Part shown: positions 1 through 5,117 of the stretch, one piece after another
Numbering within the stretch: position 1 is the stretch's first letter
Layout of the letters: the number at the start of each line of letters is the position of its first letter
From: Thauera sp.
Lineage (GTDB): Bacteria; Pseudomonadota; Gammaproteobacteria; Burkholderiales; Rhodocyclaceae
Length of the DNA: 7,561 nt
Assembly (NCBI GenBank): GCA_023150215.1
Contig: JAKLLJ010000160.1
Location: 1-7,561, forward strand
Direction: 5' to 3'
Notes under the pieces: generated by a model
Told to the model about the DNA's origin: nothing
Database searches by the model: none
What the model saw: the letters and a program-made list of their open reading frames with translations, nothing else
Made by a program: the position numbers and the translations under genes

Positions 1-317
1 TAGGCGAAGGGAATCTTCTCGGCCGCCGGTTCGAGGAAGAAGTCGAAGGGGTTGATGACCGACAGCTCGGCCACCAGATCGACCTCGATGCGCAGTTCAG
101 TGGTCTGGTCCGGGAACACCAGCCGGGCCAGGTAGTTCGACTGCGGGTCCTGCTGCCAATTGATGAAGTGGCCAGCGGGCTCGACCTTCAGCGCATAGGC
201 GAGGACCGGCGTGCGGCAGTGCGGCGCCGGACGCAGGCGCACGACTTGCGGCGACAGGCTCACCGGACGGTCGTAGCGGTAATGGGTGACGTGGTTCAGC
301 TTGACGTGGATGGACAC
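1..317 (-). CDS. Transglutaminase-like protein, N-terminal part (cut by window edge)
   Basis: The minus strand from 317 reads VSIHVKLNHVTHYRYDRPVS and continues open for 105 codons to the window edge. The motifs HYRYDRPVSLSPQVVRLRP, FINWQQDPQSNYLARLVFP and NPFDFFLEP are the signature of the bacterial transglutaminase N-terminal domain. This version resembles the long form (about 1,100 residues, with a C-terminal DUF2126 region), but the catalytic Cys-His-Asp core lies outside the window. The GTG start is chosen because the family usually begins MSIH and a GAGG lies 5 bases upstream (326-323). An ATG at 330 is out of frame. The physiological role of the family is not established; in other genomes it often sits with ATP-grasp and alpha-E domain genes. 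It is divergent from the VanZ gene and separated from it by the REP pair. Confidence 0.9.
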   Translation of the reverse strand, partial: MSIHVKLNHVTHYRYDRPVSLSPQVVRLRPAPHCRTPVLAYALKVEPAGHFINWQQDPQSNYLARLVFPDQTTELRIEVDLVAELSVINPFDFFLEPAAEKIPFA

Positions 318-557
318 GAGGGCCTCGCATGCGGCGGAGTAGGCGACACGGTGTGCCAGCAAGAAGCGTGCTACCGCGCACGAATCCGGCCATCCCGCGC
401 CACAGGCGCGAACTCGCCAGTTGCCCTGCAGCGCGCGCAGGCGCGCCGCGCACCATTTGCGCCCGACACGCACCAGCCCGGTGCGCTCCCCCCGATCGCC
501 GCGCGCCAAGCGCTTGGGCGGGACGGTCGCCGTTGCGCCGGGGCGGGCTCCGCAGAG

Positions 558-583
558 GTTCGCGGCTGCCGCCGCTCCTACAG
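558..583 (-). repeat. REP-like element, copy A
   Basis: Read on the minus strand this is CTGTAGGAGCGGCGGC followed by AGCCGCGAAC. It has the REP layout: a 5' GTAG-type tetranucleotide followed by an imperfect GC palindrome (GCGGC, loop GGCA, GCCGC). It is the exact reverse complement of copy B at 624-649 over all 26 bases. REP elements of this kind are usually moved or maintained by RAYT (TnpA-REP) transposases; none is encoded in this window. Confidence 0.85.
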
Positions 584-596
584 CCGGGCTGTTGCG

Positions 597-619
597 CGGC
601 GCGCTTTGAGCGCGCGCCG
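597..619. repeat. GC hairpin between REP copies A and B
   Basis: CGGCGCGC at 597-604 pairs perfectly with GCGCGCCG at 612-619 around a 7-base loop (605-611, TTTGAGC). It sits in the 40-base spacer between the two inverted REP copies, so the block is a nested REP-hairpin-REP structure, as in REP doublets (BIME/REPIN-type). There is no T-run after it, so it does not look like an intrinsic terminator. Confidence 0.6.
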
Positions 620-623
620 TCTT

Positions 624-649
624 CTGTAGGAGCGGCGGCAGCCGCGAAC
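624..649 (+). repeat. REP-like element, copy B
   Basis: This copy reads CTGTAGGAGCGGCGGC then AGCCGCGAAC on the plus strand and is the perfect 26-bp inverted partner of copy A. GCGGC (632-636) and GCCGC (641-645) form the core stem around loop GGCA. It is used here as the reference for comparing the other copies in the window. Confidence 0.85.
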
Positions 650-724
650 TCTTGCGGCACGCGCGCAGCGGGGTCTCACCGGTGCGCGCGCAAGCCGCAG
701 CCCCTTGATCTCGTACGCCCCAGA

Positions 725-741
725 CCGGGTGCTCCACCCGG
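725..741 (+). promoter_or_regulatory. Stem-loop just upstream of the VanZ start
   Basis: CCGGGTG (725-731) pairs with CACCCGG (735-741) around a 3-base loop. The stem ends 15 bases before the ATG at 756 and directly abuts the only Shine-Dalgarno-like stretch (GGTGAG, 742-747). It could affect ribosome access, but a 7-bp GC stem is not rare at this base composition. Confidence 0.35.
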
Positions 742-755
742 GGTGAGCTGGCACA

Positions 756-1853
756 ATGCCGCCCATGCCTGTTCGGCCTGCCCATGCACTCGCCCCCTCG
801 CTCGCCCTCGCCTACGCGCTGCTGGTCGCGTACGCCTGCCTGCATCCGCTTGCCGGCTGGCGCGACAAGGGGCTGCCGGGCTTCGACTGGCTGTGGGCGC
901 CGTGGCCGAAGTATTTCATCCTCGAAGACTTCATCTTCAACATCCTCGGCTACCTGCCGCTCGGGCTGTTGCTCGCCGCCGCGCTGCCGGCGCAATGGGG
1001 CTTCGTGCGCAAGGCGGCGTTCGCCACCGTGCTCGCGGCGCTGTTCAGCCTCGGCCTCGAGGCGCTGCAGAACTACCTGCCCAGCCGGGTCGCGAGCAAC
1101 CTGGATCTCGGCGGCAATGCCGCCGGTGCGTTCATCGGTGCACTCATCGGCGCGCGCTGGGGCGGCGGGCTGTTCGGCGCACAGGGCCGCCTGCAGCGCT
1201 GGCGGGCGCGCTACCTGATCGGTGGACGCAGCGGCGAGGCGGGCCTGGTGCTGCTGGCGCTGTGGCTGCTCGGCCAGCTCGGCGCCACCGACCTGGTGTT
1301 CGCCAGCGGCGATCTCCGCAGCCTGCTCGGCATCCCGCCGCCGCTGCCGTTCCGCCCCGAGCGCTTCATCGCCTTCGATGCCGTGCTCACCGCCAGCGCG
1401 CTGCTGGCGGTCGGCTTGTTCGTGCGCTGCATGACGCGCGGCAGCAACCCGCTGCCGGTGCTGATCGTGCTCGCGCTCGGCATCGGCGCCAAGACGCTGG
1501 CGACGTGGATCTTCTTCGAGCCCGGCATGCCGCTCGCCTGGCTCACCCCCGGCGCCAGCCGCGGCCTGCTCGTGGGCGCAGCACTGCTGCTGCCCGCGCT
1601 GCTGCTGCCGCGCCTCGCCCAGCACGCGATCGCCGGCACCAGCCTGTTGCTCGCCACCGCGCTGGTCAACCTGATCCCGGAGAACCCCTACCTGCCCTTC
1701 GACCGCCGCCTGGCCGGCTTCAGCAACGTACTCAACTTCCACGGCCTCACCCAGTTCGTCGACAGCCTGTGGCCCTACGCAGCCCTCGCCTACCTGTCTG
1801 CGCTCGGCCTGTGGCGCGGCGAACACCTCGCCGGCGGCGCCCGCCAGCGCTGA
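756..1853 (+). CDS. VanZ-family integral membrane protein
   Basis: This encodes 365 residues with about ten hydrophobic segments, roughly at 10-30, 58-78, 86-106, 120-135, 161-180, 207-225, 233-253, 268-288, 290-306 and 338-353. The N-terminal third matches the VanZ-like domain: LHPLAGWRDKG (29-39), FDWLWAPWPKYF (43-54), the helix FNILGYLPLGLLL (61-73) and the family hallmark EALQNYLPSR...SNLD...N..GA (102-125). VanZ itself gives low-level teicoplanin resistance in enterococci; proteobacterial members have no settled function, and nothing here links this one to glycopeptides. The C-terminal 230 residues extend well beyond the usual VanZ domain and carry further helices. The ATG at 756 is used, with GGTGAG 8 bases upstream; an ATG at 765 is an equally plausible start. 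The ferredoxin gene follows after 59 bases. Confidence 0.88.
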   Translation: MPPMPVRPAHALAPSLALAYALLVAYACLHPLAGWRDKGLPGFDWLWAPWPKYFILEDFIFNILGYLPLGLLLAAALPAQWGFVRKAAFATVLAALFSLGLEALQNYLPSRVASNLDLGGNAAGAFIGALIGARWGGGLFGAQGRLQRWRARYLIGGRSGEAGLVLLALWLLGQLGATDLVFASGDLRSLLGIPPPLPFRPERFIAFDAVLTASALLAVGLFVRCMTRGSNPLPVLIVLALGIGAKTLATWIFFEPGMPLAWLTPGASRGLLVGAALLLPALLLPRLAQHAIAGTSLLLATALVNLIPENPYLPFDRRLAGFSNVLNFHGLTQFVDSLWPYAALAYLSALGLWRGEHLAGGARQR

Positions 1854-1860
1854 CCGCACC

Positions 1861-1866
1861 TATAAT
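1861..1866 (+). promoter_or_regulatory. TATAAT -10 box before the ferredoxin gene
   Basis: A perfect TATAAT lies 7 bases after the VanZ stop codon and 46 bases before the ferredoxin ATG, in otherwise very GC-rich DNA. The region 17 bases upstream (about 1838-1843, CGCCCG) does not resemble a -35 box, and there is no TG extension. This suggests the ferredoxin/hydrolase pair can be transcribed independently of VanZ, perhaps with an activator. Confidence 0.5.
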
Positions 1867-1912
1867 CGGCAAGTCCGCGGCACGCGCGCCGCCCCATCCC
1901 CAGAGAACCGGC

Positions 1913-2236
1913 ATGAGCTACTTCAAACACCACCTCTTCTTCTGCTGCAACCAGCGCGCAGCCGGTGAGTCCTGCTGCAACGACCACCAGGCGAGCGCAC
2001 TGCAGACCTACGCCAAGGAACGCACCGCCGCGCTCGGCCTCAAGGGCAAGGGCAGCGTGCGGGTGAACAAGGCCGGCTGCCTCGGGCGCTGCGACGACGG
2101 CCCGGTCATCGTCGTGTACCCCGACAACGTCTGGTACACCTACGTCGACAAGGAAGACGTCGACGAGATCATCGACAGCCACCTGGTGCATGGCCGCGTG
2201 GTCGAGCGCCTGCGCCTGCCGGGGGACACCCGATGA
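1913..2236 (+). CDS. Thioredoxin-fold [2Fe-2S] ferredoxin
   Basis: This is a 107-residue protein of the (2Fe-2S) ferredoxin family typified by Aquifex aeolicus Fd4, which has a thioredoxin-like fold rather than a plant-type fold. Opening MSYFKHHLFFCC, the C-terminal cluster motif AGCLGRCDDGP (54-64) and PVIVVYPDNVWYTYVDKEDV (64-83) are diagnostic. Cysteines are at 11, 12, 21, 22, 56 and 60. By analogy one of 11/12, one of 21/22, and 56 and 60 ligate the cluster. It is presumably a cytoplasmic electron carrier; its partner is unknown. The reading frame is open far upstream, but that part is arginine/proline-rich nonsense, so the ATG at 1913 is the start although its Shine-Dalgarno (AGAGA, 1902-1906) is weak. 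Its stop overlaps the hydrolase start as ATGA. Confidence 0.93.
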   Translation: MSYFKHHLFFCCNQRAAGESCCNDHQASALQTYAKERTAALGLKGKGSVRVNKAGCLGRCDDGPVIVVYPDNVWYTYVDKEDVDEIIDSHLVHGRVVERLRLPGDTR

Positions 2237-2889
2237 GCCGCGCGCACCCCACCGAAGCGGTGCTGCTACGCGGCCCCGTCGGCAACATCGAAGCCCTGAT
2301 CGACGCCCCCGCGACGGTCAAGGGCATCGCGCTGGTCTGCCATCCGCATCCGCTGTTCGGCGGCGCCAACACCAACAAGGTTGCCCACACACTGGCGCGC
2401 GCCTACCGCGACCTCGGCTTCGCGGTGATCCGGCCCAATTTTCGCGGCGTGGGCCAGAGCGACGGCGAGCACGACCACGGCGACGGCGAGACCGCGGACA
2501 TGCTGTCGGTGATCAGCTGGGCCGAGTCGCGCTGGGGCGCGCTGCCGCTGGCGCTGGGCGGCTTCTCGTTTGGCGGCTACGTGCAGGTGCGCGTCGCCCG
2601 GCACCTCGCCGAAGGCATCGCACCGCCGCGCCAGCTCGTGCTGGTGGGCATGGCCGCCGGCGAGACCGCCGGCAGCGGGCGCAGCTACGACACCCCCGCG
2701 CTGCCGAAGAACATCCCGGCGCTGCTCATCCACGGCGAGCACGACGACACCGTGGCGCTCGCCAACGTGCTCGACTGGGCGCGCCCGCAGGAACAGCCGA
2801 TCATCGTGATCCCGGGCGCCGACCACTTCTTCCACGGCAAGCTGCACCTGATCCGCGAGCTGATCGCGCGCAACGTCGATCCGGCCTGA
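2233..2889 (+). CDS. Alpha/beta hydrolase (COG2945-type)
   Basis: This is a 218-residue cytoplasmic alpha/beta hydrolase with no signal peptide. Family features in order are CHPHPLFGGANTNKV (36-50), where HPHP and the following glycines form the oxyanion-hole region; RPNFRGVGQSDG (67-78); the nucleophile elbow GFSFGG with Ser112 (110-115); HGEHDDTV with the likely acid Asp171 (167-174); and GADHFFHGKL with His198 (195-204). The complete Ser-Asp-His triad predicts an active esterase or related hydrolase, but the substrate is unknown. The ATG at 2233 overlaps the ferredoxin stop by the ATGA arrangement, so translation is likely coupled. It ends 245 bases before the end of the convergent diguanylate cyclase gene, with REP elements in between. 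Confidence 0.9.
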   Translation: MSRAHPTEAVLLRGPVGNIEALIDAPATVKGIALVCHPHPLFGGANTNKVAHTLARAYRDLGFAVIRPNFRGVGQSDGEHDHGDGETADMLSVISWAESRWGALPLALGGFSFGGYVQVRVARHLAEGIAPPRQLVLVGMAAGETAGSGRSYDTPALPKNIPALLIHGEHDDTVALANVLDWARPQEQPIIVIPGADHFFHGKLHLIRELIARNVDPA

Positions 2890-2954
2890 GTTCCACCAGC
2901 CCGACAGGGCGCCCCGCATGAGCACCGCTCCGGCACGATTTCCGCGCTGCGGTT

Positions 2955-2984
2955 CCCTGTAAGCGGCGGGAGCCGCGAACAGGG
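2955..2984 (+). repeat. REP-like element, copy C, with extended stem
   Basis: Core 2957-2980 matches copy B except for loss of GG after CTGTA and one loop change (C to G). GCGGC (2963-2967) and GCCGC (2972-2976) form the core stem. The flanks CCCTGT (2955-2960) and ACAGGG (2979-2984) also pair, so the whole 30 bases can fold with only an AA/GA internal loop. It lies 65 bases after the hydrolase stop and may protect or define the 3' end of that transcript; no T-run follows. Confidence 0.75.
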
Positions 2985-3024
2985 CGGTCGAGCCATCGAC
3001 GCGACCAACGAAGACCGGCGCCGC

Positions 3025-3050
3025 ATTCGCGCCTGCCGGCGCTCCTACAC
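3025..3050 (-). repeat. REP-like element, copy D
   Basis: Read on the minus strand this is GTGTAGGAGCGCCGGC then AGGCGCGAAT, matching copy A at 22 of 26 positions. Two of the four differences are a matched pair: the stem is GCGCC/GGCGC here instead of GCGGC/GCCGC, so pairing is kept. The GTAGGAG box is intact. Confidence 0.75.
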
Positions 3051-3073
3051 CCACCATCCCGCTTCCGCAGGCC

Positions 3074-3098
3074 CTGTGGAGCGGCGGAAGCCGCGAAC
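3074..3098 (+). repeat. REP-like element, copy E
   Basis: This copy matches copy B over 25 bases with one A lost from the GTAGG box and one loop change (C to A). GCGGC and GCCGC remain. CTTCCGC at 3062-3068 can pair alternatively with GCGGAAG at 3084-3090. Copies D and E form a minus/plus doublet with a 23-base spacer, the same orientation as A and B. Confidence 0.75.
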
Positions 3099-3108
3099 AT
3101 CTTTCCAT

Positions 3109-3127
3109 CTCGGGAAGAGAACCCGAG
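3109..3127. terminator. Candidate terminator hairpin at the 3' end of the diguanylate cyclase gene
   Basis: CTCGGG (3109-3114) pairs with CCCGAG (3122-3127) around a 7-base loop, starting 7 bases beyond the cyclase stop codon on the minus strand. Position and stem fit a terminator or 3' stabilising hairpin, but neither strand has a following T-run, so an intrinsic terminator is not proven. Confidence 0.35.
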
Positions 3128-3134
3128 CAAACGA

Positions 3135-5117
3135 TCAGCCCCCGCGCGCCCCATACAAGCGCCAGGCATTGCGTCCGGCCTCCTTCGCGCCGTACATCGC
3201 CGCATCGGCGTGGCGCAGCAGGGTGTCGGGGTCGACCGGCTCGGCGGCATCGTCCGGGAACACCGCCAGCCCGATGCTGGCGCTGACCCGGACCTCCCGA
3301 TCCCCGAGCATGATCGGCTGTGCGACCGCGTGCAGCACCCGCTCGAGCACCTGCTGCGCTTCCTCGACATCGGCCAGGTCGACCAGCAGCAGCACGAACT
3401 CGTCGCCCCCCAGCCGTGCCACGGTATCGCCGCCGCGCAGGCAGTGGCCGAGCCGGTCCGCGACCTTGCGCAGCACGTCGTCGCCCGCCTCGTGGCCAAG
3501 ACGGTCGTTGATCGGCTTGAAACCATCGAGATCGAGCAGCGCCACGCCGAGCTTGTGGCGACCACGCACGGCCTGGGCGTGGGCCTGACCGAGGCGGTCG
3601 CGCAACAGGCGGCGGTTGGGCAAGCCGGTGAGCGGATCGTGGTGCGCGACCTCGTCGAGCTCGGCTTCGCGCGCCTTGAGGGCGCTGATGTCGGTGAACA
3701 CCTCGATGTAATGGGTGATCCGCCCGCTGTCGTCGCGCAGCGCGGCGATCGACACCTGCTCGGCAAACTCGTCGCCGCACTTGCTGCGGATCCACATTTC
3801 GCCACGCCACACCCCGTGCTCTCGCAGCGCCTCCCACACCGCCGCATGGAACGCCGCCCCGTGGCGCACCGAAGACAGGAAGGCCGAGGTCCGCCCGATC
3901 ACCTCATCGCGCGCGAAGCCCGTGATGCGGGTGAAGGCAGGATTGACATCGATGACGTGGTTGCTGGCGTCGGTGATGGCGATGCCCTCGAGGCAGACCG
4001 CAAACACGCTCGCCGACAAGCGCAACTGCTCGGCCGCGTGCATGCGTTCGGTGTAGTCGCGGGCAATGCCGACCACGCCGAGCAGACGGCCTTCAGCGTC
4101 GAACATCGGCGTCTTGACCGTTTCGACGAACACCCGCCGGCCGTCATCGACCATCGTCACCCACTCTTCGTTGCGCACCGGGTGACCCGCGACGATCGCA
4201 CGCTGATCCTGTATGCGCAGCTGCTCGGCGAACGCGGCGGGCAGCAGCTCATGATCGGTCTTGCCCAGGATGTCGGCTTCCTTGCGCCCGAACACGCGCT
4301 CGATCTGCGGATTGCACAGCAGGTAGCGGCCTTCGGGGTCCTTCACCCACACCATGTCGGGCGCGGTCTCGAGCAGCGCACGCTGCAGCCGACGCTCCTG
4401 CGCGAGCGCGTCGAGCATCGCGTTGAAGCCGCGCGCGACCGCACCGACCTCGTCGTCGCGGTGGTCGTCAGGCACGCGCAACGCGTCATGCCCTTGGCGC
4501 ACCGCATCGGCCACGGCGCGGATCTGCTGCAGGCGCGCGCTGATCAGGCGCGACATCAGCACCGCCAGCACCGCGCCGATCACGATCGCCACCAGGGTGT
4601 ACATGATGCCGTCGCGCAGCACCGCCGCCGCCATCACGGCATGCTCGCCAGGCCCCACCCCGACCCGCGCCCAGCCCACCACGCGTCCGGCGGCGACGAC
4701 CGGTGCCGCCACATCGGCGAGCGTCGCGCTGCTGCCGAGCACCGCCACCCGCGGCGCAGGGCTGGCGATCAGCGGCGTCATGTCGGCGAGGAGCTGGCCC
4801 ACCCGCGCCGGCTCGGTGTGCGCCAGCACCTCGCCGCGGGCATTGGTCAGCATCACGTATTCCACCCCGCTCCGCTCGCCCACCTGGGTCAGCTCGGCAA
4901 GGCCCGCAAGGTCGCGCGTGAGCACCCAGGCCCGTGCCGACAAGGCCAGCGTGCTCGCCAGGCTGCGCGCCTCGTCCACCTGGCGCTCCTGCAGCATCGC
5001 CTGCTGGCGCACGACAAGATCCAGCACGAAGACGCTCATCATCACCGCATGCACCAGCGCGACCCCGAAGGCAAGCTGGCGGCGCAGGGTGCCGAACAGG
5101 CAGTCACGCAGCTTCAT
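3135..5117 (-). CDS. Membrane diguanylate cyclase, HAMP-PAS-PAS-GGDEF
   Basis: This is a 660-residue inner-membrane enzyme predicted to make c-di-GMP from two GTP. In order: TM1 about 15-37, a periplasmic sensor of about 130 residues (38-170), TM2 about 171-193, HAMP-like linker 190-240, PAS1 about 245-358 (APDMVWVKDPEGRYLLCNP, then GVVGIARDYTER), PAS2 about 366-484 (EGIAITDASNHVIDVNPAF, then EVFTDISALK), and a GGDEF domain about 488-655. The catalytic motif GGDEF is at 570-574, the metal-binding Asp in LLDLDGF is about 529, and the inhibitory I-site RGGD is at 561-564, five residues before GGDEF. Nothing essential is missing, so it should be active and feedback-inhibited. There is no EAL domain. 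The ATG at 5117 overlaps the stop of the upstream binding-protein gene (ATGA); a longer open frame upstream overlaps that gene and is rejected. The periplasmic part probably receives the signal from the binding protein. Confidence 0.93.
   Translation of the reverse strand: MKLRDCLFGTLRRQLAFGVALVHAVMMSVFVLDLVVRQQAMLQERQVDEARSLASTLALSARAWVLTRDLAGLAELTQVGERSGVEYVMLTNARGEVLAHTEPARVGQLLADMTPLIASPAPRVAVLGSSATLADVAAPVVAAGRVVGWARVGVGPGEHAVMAAAVLRDGIMYTLVAIVIGAVLAVLMSRLISARLQQIRAVADAVRQGHDALRVPDDHRDDEVGAVARGFNAMLDALAQERRLQRALLETAPDMVWVKDPEGRYLLCNPQIERVFGRKEADILGKTDHELLPAAFAEQLRIQDQRAIVAGHPVRNEEWVTMVDDGRRVFVETVKTPMFDAEGRLLGVVGIARDYTERMHAAEQLRLSASVFAVCLEGIAITDASNHVIDVNPAFTRITGFARDEVIGRTSAFLSSVRHGAAFHAAVWEALREHGVWRGEMWIRSKCGDEFAEQVSIAALRDDSGRITHYIEVFTDISALKAREAELDEVAHHDPLTGLPNRRLLRDRLGQAHAQAVRGRHKLGVALLDLDGFKPINDRLGHEAGDDVLRKVADRLGHCLRGGDTVARLGGDEFVLLLVDLADVEEAQQVLERVLHAVAQPIMLGDREVRVSASIGLAVFPDDAAEPVDPDTLLRHADAAMYGAKEAGRNAWRLYGARGG

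Larger units (their letters stand above)
318..755. other. Gene-free divergent intergenic region with REP pair
   Basis: About 440 bases lie between the start of the minus-strand transglutaminase gene and the plus-strand VanZ gene. No reading frame here looks like a real protein; the open frames are arginine/alanine/proline-rich artefacts of GC content. It holds a small GC hairpin (396-401 with 405-410), the inverted REP pair (558-649) and a stem-loop just before the VanZ start (725-741). Promoters for both flanking genes should lie here, but I see no convincing -35/-10 pair on either strand. Confidence 0.7.

Noticed and set aside
97..660. Minus-strand open frame of 187 codons over the transglutaminase start and the REP pair
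   Set aside because: The adjacent frame encodes the recognisable transglutaminase N-terminus from 317. This one is low-complexity and includes repeat DNA.
705..733. TTGATC as a -35 box for the VanZ gene
   Set aside because: The bases at 16-18 spacing downstream (around GGTGCT) do not resemble a -10 box.
749..765. TGGCAC near the VanZ start as a sigma-54 promoter
   Set aside because: The -12 element TTGC is absent at the required spacing, and the motif abuts the start codon.
329..1912. Open frame that would extend the ferredoxin N-terminus by more than 500 residues
   Set aside because: The extension is arginine/proline-rich, runs through the REP doublet and overlaps the VanZ gene in another frame. 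The conserved protein begins at 1913.
558..3098. The repeated hairpins as a CRISPR array or insertion-sequence ends
   Set aside because: Copies are in alternating orientation with irregular spacing, there is no transposase gene or target-site duplication between them, and ordinary genes separate the two clusters. The REP pattern explains them better.
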